Part shown: in pieces, positions 37,901 to 45,292 of the stretch | How the letters are laid out: every line of letters starts with the position of its first letter | Numbering within the stretch: position 1 is the first letter of the stretch | Notes under the pieces: model-generated | Database searches by the model: none | What the model was told of the DNA's origin: nothing | The model's input: only the letters and a program-made list of their open reading frames with translations | DNA from: Natribaculum luteum | Lineage (GTDB): Archaea > Halobacteriota > Halobacteria > Halobacteriales > Natrialbaceae | Assembly: GCF_023008545.1 (NCBI RefSeq) | Contig: NZ_CP095398.1 | Coordinates: 372,001-436,000 of the forward strand | Length of the DNA: 64,000 nucleotides | Direction of reading: 5' to 3' | Position numbers and translations under genes: made by a program

Positions 37901-40271
37901 GAACGCCGACGCGATCGACGGCGAGTACGAAACGTACGAGGTGTACACCGATCCGCTAGAAGCGGACACCGACGGCGACGGCCTCGACGACGCTCGCGAA
38001 CGCGCACTCGCGACGGACCCGATGGATCGGGATACCGACGGCGACGGCATCGCCGACGCGGACGAACTCGAGGGCGTCGGTGATCCGACGCTGTACGATG
38101 CCCTGCCGCCGGAGATCGACGTCCGGAGCTCGGGGTATCACATCCCCGAGATGAGCCTCGACACCACCTACTGGGTCTACGTCCACATCCGCGACCCGGC
38201 AGGCGTCGAACGCGCCGCACTGGTGAAAGACGGCAACGAGGAGAAAACCGAAACCTACGACGGCGACACAGAGGTCTACGACACCCTCGAGTTCACCGAG
38301 GAACTCGCCGAGTCGGAGACCGACGTCGACACGAGTAGCGTCACGTCGACGTTCATCTCGTTCGGTTCGAAGGCCACGGAAACGGTCGGAAGCGTCGCCG
38401 AATCCGTCGGTGACACGACGGCCGGGACGACGGTCTACGTCGAGAGCAGCGACACAAACGGCAACGGCCACCAGGTCGTCGGCGTCCAGCGGGCGAACTT
38501 CTACAGTGAGGCAGCCGGGAGCCTCTACACCGGGACGCTCATCGACCAGGCCGTCGCCAGCGAGTTCGGTACGATTTCGGGCTTTTCCTCGAGTCTCGGC
38601 GTCGTCTTCCAGGACGTCTCCCAGCTCATCGACGACCCCGCCTCCGTCGTCGAGGGGGTCCAGGCGCTCCTGTCGCTGGTCGAAGAGGAGCAACTCGGGG
38701 CCGCCGAGACGCTGGTCGAGGCGATGGTCCAGGGCGTCGAGCAAAAGCAGGCGCTGAACAATCCCTACGGCTCACTCGAGGAGAAAGAGCATCCCGCACT
38801 GTACGACACGTTCCGGGTGAACTGGTACGAGGGCTACGCCGGCGGCTTCCTCGTCAAGACCGCACTCGGTGGCGCGACCTCGAGTAGCGCCAAAGCGACG
38901 ATCAAGAGTACGGATGCCGTCCAGGACGTCAGCTCGAGGCTGGCCGATACCCGGGCACTTCGGGCACTCTCGCGCGTCGAGGATGCGAAAGACGCCGCGA
39001 AGGCCCGTGCGACCGCCCGCATTCTGCTCGCTGTCGACGGTGACGCTGCCGAGCCGCTGTTGAGTCAGGCCGATACTGCTGGCAGTGCATACCGGCTCTG
39101 GCGTCACCAGCGGGCGATGGACGCGGACGTGGACAAACTATCTGAGATCGGACAAGAGAGGTTGGCGCAGACGCTCTCGAACGCGGATGCTGATGCCCAG
39201 TCTGCGATTCGCCGAATGGATCAAGACGCGCTAGACGATTTGACGGGTCTGGATGTCGATCCGACCGTCCGCGCGGGGTTAGCGCCCAAATTTGCGGAGT
39301 TGGACGCAGCAAAGCGCCAGCAGCTGACGCAAGCACTCTCCGATAATTCAGAGGCCGCAGAGAACGTCGCACGACTTGATACTGATGGGACCCGTGATGC
39401 ACTCGAGTTCTACTGTGGTAGTGGGGCCACTCCAAAAATCAGTGGCGCAGGTGTATCAGCAATCGGAGACGGTCGCTTCTACAGTATCCAACCTGCGCTC
39501 AAGGAAGGTTGTACGATCCAGACCGATTTCGACTCGCCGATGTGGAAGGTTGATTCTGACGTCCGAGATTCTCTCAATAAGCGCCTAGAAACCGAAGAGT
39601 TCACTCGTCTCGTCAGAAGCGATGTCGATTCAAACGCGCTGGAGGCCACCGACGACCTGGATACGGTTTCAGCTGTGAAACGAACTGACGGTGAGCTTGT
39701 GATCGAAGGAGAAAAGCATGGTATCGACGTGAAAATGACTTATCCGGACAATCAGGAAAGCTTCTATACAACAAATAGTGATACTGTGGATTCGATCGAG
39801 GACCTTCGTGACATGAGCAGTCAGAAAATTGGTGCAGACGTGGTCGAAGAGGAGATCGTACCGAAACTCATCGAACAGCGAGATGGCTACGAACTCCTTT
39901 ATGCGGAGCAGAAAGGTGGGACAGACGCTGGGATCGATCTCATATCAAAGGACAGTGATGGAAATTACATAATTACGGAAGTCAAATTCACACGTTCAAG
40001 AGAGACACCAGGAAAGGGAATGATGGACTCGTATCGGGGTGACTATCGTCAGATGACCGACGAATGGATCGAGGATAGCTTCGAAAAAGAAATTGATGAG
40101 AGCGAGTTGAGTGAGTACGAGAGTGTGCGAAACGTAATCGAGATCAATTCATATAAGAAAGAAACAATTGTCGTTCAGGATAGTTCCACATCACGGTCGA
40201 TCACCGAAGGGCTCACAGATTTCGAACTCGATGATGTGACTGTCGTCCGAACCGGTGGTGTGACACGATGA
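34914..40271 (+). CDS. Giant secreted TSP3-VWA protein with C-terminal PD-(D/E)xK-like nuclease tip (candidate polymorphic toxin)
   Basis: 1785 residues from ATG 34914. ATG 34860 is also in frame, but 34914 gives a clean signal peptide (RRTGLIAIVLSILMVTG then APVLA, residues about 11-35). Order: helical domain (~40-236); beta region; GNGNGN linker (~336-348) coded by six GGGAAC units; thrombospondin type-3 calcium repeats (DTDGDGLxD, ~376-566); VWA domain (~716-882) with MIDAS FVVDTSGSMG, GGTNIGAGL and LLTDGDG; a second TSP3 array (~885-1060); a helical alanine-rich region (~1300-1500); tip (~1560-1785) with GTDAGIDLISKDSDGNYIIT then EVKF (Asp ~1675, Glu 1689, Lys 1691), the PD-(D/E)xK pattern. 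The tip DNA is visibly less GC-rich. The stop overlaps the next gene's start, so the pair is coupled. Confidence 0.8.
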   Translation: MQYLSKSDSIRRTGLIAIVLSILMVTGTIAPVLAMDAAPERVESDVNADRPPEAILERDEVDNLTEGGPTLQKTWARFLLTHGSQSNTDADADALAHLNESIEYATGPSRVSGAAAFDHSASAVESLSLTGEQETDELRILAGHLVVSADNETAAKRIADARWALEHTRGDLHTGVERSATAHIRNAERAYDRAQTRIEDADADDFETQASAINQYRIAWLQATKALDAIDAATPPEVTITTRGDPPRNGSESITGEIRGTVFDVRPETLTNATVTVGGNETKTVPLETSGSRANATFATNVTLHERITSVEVEVVDRVSESSGDDEQSKRGGNAGNGNGNGNGNGNGKSSTNDRGAGGAPAGKSDGPQVDTDVVLFDGDGLPDTYETEVVGTDPHDPDSDSPNVDEDVGDNGVIDGLEDFDDDNVTNYHEGRFDTDPFAADTDGDGLPDRFEVQYPTLDQTSADTDDDGVTDAEWDVDDDGVTDAEWDVDDDGLTNYEEYEAGTNPLLADEDGDGLNDSRELEVGTDPRDPDTDGDGLLDGEEIELGTDPLVADTDGDGVDDGNATHTTSASNDSLGVDVAVTGPGNLAEGVTIDPNDDQRFETHGVENASVSPVIELESEREFDRANVTVAYDETAVDDGEADELAVFRFNETTQTFEPLPSTVDPENGTITGETTQFSTFVVFHVPNWVAQFEATEPVDGGTGGNVSETQPVDTMFVVDTSGSMGWNDPNGYRKTAAKRFVGALIDGDRAGVVDFDSYATVTQDLSGDFDAVNDSIDRLGASGGTNIGAGLREANRHFDAKSNDSRSKVTILLTDGDGSGGRAEAEAAAERNITIYTIGFGSPNEAKLKAIASETNGTYYEVDSAEDLPDVFSRVAENTTGGTDTDGDGLPDEVEATGLRTGWAEYVYTDPYDADTDGDGLDDGEEIERRVTVDVNRSGYQYNYTYYELRSDPSKLDSDGDGLDDYTETREPTTVVHTTDPDATRAVTEAGGENADAIDGEYETYEVYTDPLEADTDGDGLDDARERALATDPMDRDTDGDGIADADELEGVGDPTLYDALPPEIDVRSSGYHIPEMSLDTTYWVYVHIRDPAGVERAALVKDGNEEKTETYDGDTEVYDTLEFTEELAESETDVDTSSVTSTFISFGSKATETVGSVAESVGDTTAGTTVYVESSDTNGNGHQVVGVQRANFYSEAAGSLYTGTLIDQAVASEFGTISGFSSSLGVVFQDVSQLIDDPASVVEGVQALLSLVEEEQLGAAETLVEAMVQGVEQKQALNNPYGSLEEKEHPALYDTFRVNWYEGYAGGFLVKTALGGATSSSAKATIKSTDAVQDVSSRLADTRALRALSRVEDAKDAAKARATARILLAVDGDAAEPLLSQADTAGSAYRLWRHQRAMDADVDKLSEIGQERLAQTLSNADADAQSAIRRMDQDALDDLTGLDVDPTVRAGLAPKFAELDAAKRQQLTQALSDNSEAAENVARLDTDGTRDALEFYCGSGATPKISGAGVSAIGDGRFYSIQPALKEGCTIQTDFDSPMWKVDSDVRDSLNKRLETEEFTRLVRSDVDSNALEATDDLDTVSAVKRTDGELVIEGEKHGIDVKMTYPDNQESFYTTNSDTVDSIEDLRDMSSQKIGADVVEEEIVPKLIEQRDGYELLYAEQKGGTDAGIDLISKDSDGNYIITEVKFTRSRETPGKGMMDSYRGDYRQMTDEWIEDSFEKEIDESELSEYESVRNVIEINSYKKETIVVQDSSTSRSITEGLTDFELDDVTVVRTGGVTR
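35919..35954 (+). repeat. Six tandem GGGAAC units
   Basis: Perfect hexamer array coding the Gly-Asn linker of the giant protein. Its copy number can change without changing the frame. Confidence 0.9.
36312..36383 (+). repeat. Tandem duplication of a 36-bp unit inside the TSP3 array
   Basis: Two identical 36-base units, each coding DDDGVTDAEWDV, followed by the start of a third (GACGACGACGGGTTGAC). This adds one calcium loop and shows recent in-frame expansion. Confidence 0.9.
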
Positions 40272-41455
40272 AATATTCCGAAGAAACGCTTCACGAGTGT
40301 CTAAAAGACGGTCTAGAGGGGCTTCAACGGAAAGAACGACTGTGGCAAGACGGTGGCGTTCCCATTGACGGGATAACTAATATCACCCGGGCTACGGCGA
40401 AAGAGTACGAACGGGTAGCAACATGTGCTGCGTTACTTAATGCAACACAGCAGTCTTGGCTGTGGTTTGGGAAAGCAGCTCAGTTCTATTTCGAGCAGAT
40501 TTGTGCAGGTCGTCTTCGGCGTGACATTCGTGGGCGGTTCGTCTGGGAGGGAGAGCCCCGAAAATTCTACCATGCATTGAACACCGCCGTACTGAGCCGG
40601 CAGGAGGAACTCATTACGGAGATTGCAACTGCAGCCATCGAGGTAGACGAATCCTATCTGGAGGAGTTCGCTGCAGACTATCCAGATAGTCCGCCTCAAT
40701 ATTACGACATGAAAGTACACGCTGCGCTGATACTTGACGATGACCAGGTGACGGTGTATCTCGATGAGCTGCGTGCCGCGATCGACGAGCATGCAGACGC
40801 GAGCCAGTACTGGAAGACGATTCCTCAGTATTATCAGGCGATCGTCGACGAATCAGCGTCAGCTGCTGAAGCGGCTATCGCGGACCTCTATAGTTTCTTT
40901 GCAGATCACGAACCAGATCCTGAAGATCCACGAGAGTATGTCCTCCACGACGTCTGTGCGTACATTGTACTTGCACGTCATCGGGACATAGGTGTGGACG
41001 TTCCCCTCGAGTCAGACCGCCTTCCAGCGGCACTTCTCAGGGACGACGCTCCAGAGGACGACGTCGAATTGGACGTTGAACCAGGTGATATACGGGTCAA
41101 TAGCACGGTCGGCCTGTTTGAGCTCGAATATGATGACGATGGAACACCGGTGATCGCCGGCCGAATATACCACCCAGGTGGCGAGCCAGTGAGCGCCGAC
41201 GACGTTCCCGAGCGAGAGGCAGGTCAGGTGCTCTCCGACGACTGGATCAAGGCTGCCCTCGAGGAGGCTAACTGGCGCGACCACTATGACAATGAGTTGG
41301 TTGCCGACGCGACGGCAGCCTTCGAAAATGGGGAGCTGATCCGGAAATTGGTCGTCGTCCAAGATCGAGTTGATCAGTACACGTTCGACGAATCGATGAG
41401 TGAACTGCCGGTCGACGATATCGAACTCCTGAAAGGGGCTGGTCGGCGGAGCTGA
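40268..41455 (+). CDS. Candidate immunity protein for the upstream nuclease toxin
   Basis: 395 residues with no signal peptide or membrane segment, mainly helical (YERVATCAALLNATQQSWLWF, FYFEQICAGRL, SRQEELITEIATAAIEV), then an acidic, mixed C-terminal third. Its ATG (40268-40270) overlaps the TGA of the giant protein, tight coupling expected for toxin-immunity pairs. The helical repeat-like first half brings to mind the Imm49-type immunity proteins, but I cannot confirm that. It would have to act inside the cell to protect against the nuclease tip. Base composition is closer to the toxin tip than to the GC-rich host genes, consistent with joint transfer. Confidence 0.55.
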   Translation: MKYSEETLHECLKDGLEGLQRKERLWQDGGVPIDGITNITRATAKEYERVATCAALLNATQQSWLWFGKAAQFYFEQICAGRLRRDIRGRFVWEGEPRKFYHALNTAVLSRQEELITEIATAAIEVDESYLEEFAADYPDSPPQYYDMKVHAALILDDDQVTVYLDELRAAIDEHADASQYWKTIPQYYQAIVDESASAAEAAIADLYSFFADHEPDPEDPREYVLHDVCAYIVLARHRDIGVDVPLESDRLPAALLRDDAPEDDVELDVEPGDIRVNSTVGLFELEYDDDGTPVIAGRIYHPGGEPVSADDVPEREAGQVLSDDWIKAALEEANWRDHYDNELVADATAAFENGELIRKLVVVQDRVDQYTFDESMSELPVDDIELLKGAGRRS

Positions 41456-41462
41456 ATCGGTA

Positions 41463-41639
41463 TCCTCCTCGTGTGACCACCTTCTCGCAAACGGCGGGGA
41501 AGATGTCACCGACGATCTCCCGGTGGATATATCGGGCTTCGATAACCCGGATATGACCGTAAGAATCGTCGATACCGACGGCAACGTCATTGACGGCGGT
41601 GAATTCGATCTCAGCGAACACTACGAAGAGGTCAACTGC
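41463..41639 (+). pseudogene. Orphan gene fragment (cassette debris)
   Basis: A 59-codon open frame without a start codon (reading GEDVTDDLPVDISGF, then PDMTVRIVDTDGNVI and FDLSEHYEEVN) follows 8 bp after the immunity candidate and is cut by the inverted repeat beginning at 41640. The protein family is not recognised. It looks like the remains of a displaced immunity or toxin-tip module. Confidence 0.4.
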
Positions 41640-41678
41640 CTCGGGGTCAAGTGGTTCGAGACGCCTCCGGCGTCTCGT
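41640..41678 (-). repeat. 39-bp inverted repeat, left copy, with hairpin
   Basis: It matches the reverse complement of 44172-44210 at 36 of 39 positions. It contains GAGACGCC-tcc-GGCGTCTC, a perfect 8-bp stem, and CTCGGGGTCAAGTG. It resembles the subterminal hairpin of IS200/IS605 elements and may be the right end of the TnpB element on its right. Confidence 0.7.
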
Positions 41679-41737
41679 CATCACGGAAGATCGAAGATCT
41701 TCCGAACGACCCCGAGGCTTGCCAGTGGACTCCCGTT

Positions 41738-43017
41738 CTACCCGAGTAACTCGGCAGGTGTGTAATCACCGTTCACGTTCAGCGTCCCTGACTTGAGGGT
41801 CAGTTGACTGGTGGCCCATCCACCGCGAGACTTCTGCCCGCGATGGATATACCCGCAATACCGCACAGCGATGTTCTTCGCCGCGTTGTAATCCGCGTTC
41901 ACCTCATACCCACAATCCACGCACTCGAACTGTTTGTCGTCGCGGTTATTCTCGTGGGTAAACCCACAGCAAGAGCAACGCTGCGACGTGTACGCAGGAT
42001 TCACAGTATCCACGAACAACGCCGTGGATTCAACTTTGTACTCCACGAGTTCCACGAATTTCGCGTAGGCCCACTGCTGGAACTTACTGCCGTTGGCGAT
42101 GTTCTCGCGGATGTGGTCGAGGTTCTCGAAAATGATTCCGTCCACATCCGCTCTCTGGGCTTCCGCGATGAGGTCGTTCGCCCGATTGTGGAGCCAGTCC
42201 AACGACCAATCACTGAACTTGCTGCCGATGGATTGAATCGTGAGGTGCGCGGAGCGAGTACCCGTTTGTTGCAGTTTGGCGCGGCGTTGTTCGTACTGGT
42301 CGCGTTTGTGGGTGAGGTAGTCCGCACTGCCGATGAATTTGCCCGTGCTGGTGACGGCGAACGCGCCAGTCACGTTCAGGTCAACACCGAGAACCACTCC
42401 GTTCTCGGCACCATCATCATCGTGACTGGCTTCTTGGCGTTCCGTTCCGTTCCGTCACCCTCGTAGTCGGGGTTCTTCAGCGTAACGTGCAGGTAACATT
42501 CCTCGCTGTGTTCATCATATTGAAGTGTAGCACTTGAGGCATCCCACTCGTCGCTCTCATAGTAGCGACCGAACGGTGTCTCATCCCGCTCGTCTTCAGG
42601 TGGCAACACGTAGTCAGCTTTGACTCTGCCGTTGACCGTGGAGAGTGTCGCGTGGTCAGCATTGAACGTCGCGGAGCGTTTGTCGTACACTATGCTCCAC
42701 GACTCGAAAACGGGTTGACTCGTCTTCTCACCTTTCTTCAACTTCTCGACGCCTGCATCAACGGCTTCGATGGCACGGCGAATGCCTTTCTGGACGAGGT
42801 TGGCTGTTAGGTCGTGTTCTGCTTTCAGGTCGTCGTAGAGTGCTTTCTCGGCTTTGGCTTTCGACGTGATACAGTAATCGTCGTAACGCCACGCCCAGTC
42901 ACTTGTCTGATTCGCACAGTCGAGGAACTGGTTTTTCGTCTGGTGGAGGTCGTCCTCACGGTCGCTAGGCACGTCGAGTTTGACGATGACCGTGCGGCGC
43001 GGAGCGTCGTCCACCAT
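41738..43017 (-). pseudogene. tnpB: TnpB (RNA-guided nuclease family), split by one extra GTTCC unit
   Basis: Two frames together make one TnpB. The N-terminal part is 42376-43017 (MVDDAPRRTVIVKLDVPSD). The C-terminal part is 41738-42397, with RuvC motifs LGVDLN (Asp), IIFENLDHIRE (Glu), zinc ribbon CSCCG/CVDCG and the last Asp in NADYNAAKNI. The break lies in (GTTCC)x3 on the + strand around 42438-42455: removing one 5-base unit restores a continuous frame reading through EGDGTERQEASHDDDGAEN. All three catalytic acids and the zinc ribbon are kept, so the lesion may be recent or reversible. Intact TnpB cuts DNA guided by an RNA from the element's right end. Confidence 0.8.
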
Positions 43018-43117
43018 CTACTTCACATGTAGGAAAATTGTCTCATAAAGATTCGTATTGCGTTGGGAGTCGGGGTTGTCTTTGCTGCGTGGGTTGATTC
43101 CCAAGTGTCGGCTTCCT

Positions 43118-43161
43118 CCCCGAGGTCAAGCCTCGGGGCATCCGCCTCGACCGCCTGTGAA
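43118..43161 (+). repeat. Hairpin plus conserved GGCATCCGCCTCG-ACCGCCTGTGAA motif
   Basis: Perfect 8-bp stem (43118-43125/43131-43138), followed by a 25-base motif that recurs with one inserted base at 51588-51613, also after a hairpin (51572-51586). Probably an IS200/IS605-type end. Confidence 0.6.
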
Positions 43162-43163
43162 CA

Positions 43164-44150
43164 ATGCCAACTAAAGACTACGACTACATCACGTACGATG
43201 AACGTCTCTTCCGGCTGCGGTTCGAGACACCGCTCGAGGACCTGAACTCCGAACAGCAGTTTGAACGTGGCCTACAGACGGTCACTGAGACGATCGACGC
43301 TTTCGAGCCCCTGCTCTACCCAACAGCCGTCGAGTACGTCGTTTCCAGTGCTGATGAAGACGAGTCTCACGGGAAGAAACTCCATGATAACACGGGTATT
43401 TCGTCCGTCGAGATCATTGACTCGATTCGACAGATTGCAGAGTCTACTTCTGCCCCACGTCTTGCCCGGCTCGAATTCACGGGTAGCGTGCGAATCACGC
43501 TCTCAGATGGGATCCATTATTTTGGCGGAGAAGGTGATCTCTCCGACGCTGAAAAACGGGTAACACCATCGAGTGACGTTTCTACCCCCCTCGAGATCAC
43601 TATTCAGCAACACGACGTTATGAGACCGTCACAGACCGAGATAATTCGTATCGAAGGGCATTCGGACCACTGGCTCGATGGCGACGAGGAGAAGTTCTAT
43701 CTCCCCGAAGCCACACCACTGGCAAAGATCGACCAGTCGCGACTCGCGGCGGCGCTTTCGACCCTCTACGATGCCGTCGACCCCGTCGAGATCGTCTTCG
43801 ATACGTTCGAGAACACGGAGGGGTGGCACACGCCGGAACAGACCGTCCCCGCATACCAGTCACTGCAGACCCGACACGCCGTCGAATGGGTATTCGACAA
43901 CTTCGAACGACGGCCACCTGACGAGACCTCACTCGAGTTCGACTACACCGGTGACGAAGTTCATCCGCTGGTAACACACACACAGGGGAGTTCCCCCGAT
44001 GAGAAGGTACACCTCTTCCTTCGGAAAGCGATCCCCGAGGACCGACTCGAGGACGGTGCGACCGCCACAGTTCGCTATCCCAGCAGTACTGCTACCTTCA
44101 GTAGAGATCCCAGCGGAAAGTGGATTCTCGACGACGAATCGAACCTGTAG
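43164..44150 (+). CDS. Protein of unknown function in the toxin-locus cassette
   Basis: 328 residues; ATG follows 3 bp after the repeated CCTGTGAA motif. It has no signal peptide, membrane segment or familiar motif. The N-terminal half is mixed alpha/beta (DYDYITYDERLFRLRFETPL, SSVEIIDSIRQIAEST, LEFTGSVRITLSDGI). The C-terminal half has a charged region (VPAYQSLQTRHAVEWVFDNF) and ends WILDDESNL. It lies between the TnpB element and the right inverted repeat, the place where polymorphic-toxin loci keep orphan immunity genes. An immunity role is a guess from position only. Confidence 0.5.
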   Translation: MPTKDYDYITYDERLFRLRFETPLEDLNSEQQFERGLQTVTETIDAFEPLLYPTAVEYVVSSADEDESHGKKLHDNTGISSVEIIDSIRQIAESTSAPRLARLEFTGSVRITLSDGIHYFGGEGDLSDAEKRVTPSSDVSTPLEITIQQHDVMRPSQTEIIRIEGHSDHWLDGDEEKFYLPEATPLAKIDQSRLAAALSTLYDAVDPVEIVFDTFENTEGWHTPEQTVPAYQSLQTRHAVEWVFDNFERRPPDETSLEFDYTGDEVHPLVTHTQGSSPDEKVHLFLRKAIPEDRLEDGATATVRYPSSTATFSRDPSGKWILDDESNL

Positions 44151-44171
44151 CAGCACCGCTCGATAGCCGTT

Positions 44172-44210
44172 ACGAGACGCCTGCGGCGTCTCGAATCACT
44201 TGACCCCGAG
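44172..44210 (+). repeat. 39-bp inverted repeat, right copy, with hairpin
   Basis: Reverse complement of 41640-41678 with 3 mismatches, two of them in the hairpin loop and its edge (GAGACGCC-tgc-GGCGTCTC). It ends the interval holding TnpB and the 328-residue gene. Confidence 0.7.
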
Positions 44211-44212
44211 TG

Positions 44213-44479
44213 GTCCGATGTCAGCTCCGCGCCGGCGCACTCTGGGAACTCGACGACGGTGCGTTCCTCCATCGGACGATCGACGCTCGAGGCAACCCTA
44301 TCGGCGATCTCCCGGATGGGGTCAGCCCTGCAGACGAACCGTACCCGCCGCTAATTCGGCTCGACGTGCCGCCGGCGTTCGTCCGCCTCGAATCGCCGAC
44401 AGACGAGAACATCGTGACGAAAGTCATGACGATGGACGTCGACGGCATCGAACGGCTCATCGAGCAGCGGATACTGTGA
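44213..44479 (+). pseudogene. C-terminal fragment of an unknown protein (cassette debris)
   Basis: A frame open from the inverted repeat (first usable start GTG 44210) to TGA 44477-44479 codes GALWELDDGAFLHRTIDARG ... VTKVMTMDVDGIERLIEQRIL. It lacks a convincing start and begins directly at the repeat, so it is probably the tail of a gene interrupted there. With the headless fragment at 41463-41639 it might be the other half of one interrupted gene; this is not proven. Confidence 0.4.
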
Positions 44480-44591
44480 GCCCACACGACGACGCAGCAG
44501 TGGAGTATGGCGTGGACTCCCGTTCTGGCCGACTCGGTGGAAAAGACTGACTCCGGTCGCGCTCGCCATCCCGCTGTCCCCTGCCCATGCG

Positions 44592-44600
44592 CTATAATAG
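44592..44600 (+). promoter_or_regulatory. TATA-like box of nitroreductase gene
   Basis: CTATAATAG is centred 27 bp before ATG 44623 and decides for that start over ATG 44611. Confidence 0.6.
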
Positions 44601-44622
44601 CACAGACCGAATGGGTTTGGAC

Positions 44623-45126
44623 ATGGACGTCTTCGAGGCGATCGAGACGCGACTCGAGATCAAGGAGTTCGACGATCGACGGGTCGACGAGACGGTGAAG
44701 CAAAAAGTACTGGACGCCGGACGACTCGCGCCCAGCGGGCGAAACCTTCAACACTGGCAGTTCGTTCTCGTGGACGACCCGGAGGACGTCGGTCGGTTGG
44801 GGGAGCTGAGCCCGACGGGCGGATGGGTCGCAGACGCGGACTTCGCGGTCGTCGTCTGTACCGATCCCCAGTACGACTTCAACGAACTCGACGCCGGCCG
44901 GGCGGTCACGCACATGCAACTCGCGGCCTGGGAAGACGGCGTCGGTTCGCGCATCTACACGGTCGACCGACCCGCCGTGAAGGAGTTCCTCGAGATCCCC
45001 GACGACGTTGACCTCACGCTCGTCGCTGGCTTTGGCTATCCGACACACGACGTCGAGGGGGTCAAAGACCGCAGACCGCTCGAGGAAGTCGCCTCGCGTG
45101 GCCGATACGGACGCCCGCTCGAGTAG
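44623..45126 (+). CDS. Nitroreductase family protein
   Basis: 167 residues from ATG 44623 (MDVFEAIETRLEIKEFDDR). FMN-binding signatures: the N-terminal R-x-x-(R/K)xF type segment, LAPSGRNLQHWQFVLV, and the C-terminal FGYPTHDVEGVKDRRPLEEV (the gly-rich GYP loop and RRPLEE end). Such flavoproteins reduce nitro groups, quinones or other small molecules with NAD(P)H, working as dimers in the cytoplasm. It has its own promoter and no obvious partner; it borders the toxin-cassette region on the host-like side. Confidence 0.88.
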   Translation: MDVFEAIETRLEIKEFDDRRVDETVKQKVLDAGRLAPSGRNLQHWQFVLVDDPEDVGRLGELSPTGGWVADADFAVVVCTDPQYDFNELDAGRAVTHMQLAAWEDGVGSRIYTVDRPAVKEFLEIPDDVDLTLVAGFGYPTHDVEGVKDRRPLEEVASRGRYGRPLE

Positions 45127-45292
45127 GGTGGAATCCCCCCTCGATAGCTAACACTCCCCTCGGAGACCGATCCGAGTGCATGCGAGAACAGAGACGTCCT
45201 GACAGTCTTCCCGCGCTGAAAGTCGAGGATTGCCGAACGAGGGATAATAAGTCCCGGCGTGGACGGTGATGGTGAATGGTCATTCAGTCATT

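Larger units (their letters stand above)
41640..43161 (-). mobile_element. IS200/IS605-type TnpB-only element (IS1341-like)
   Basis: A tnpB gene (frameshifted) on the minus strand lies between a hairpin-bearing right end (41640-41678) and a left-end hairpin CCCCGAGG-tcaag-CCTCGGGG (43118-43138). No tnpA (Y1 transposase) is present, so it would need one in trans. Exact ends are not defined, as these elements have no inverted repeats or target duplication. It sits between orphan modules of the toxin locus. Confidence 0.65.
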
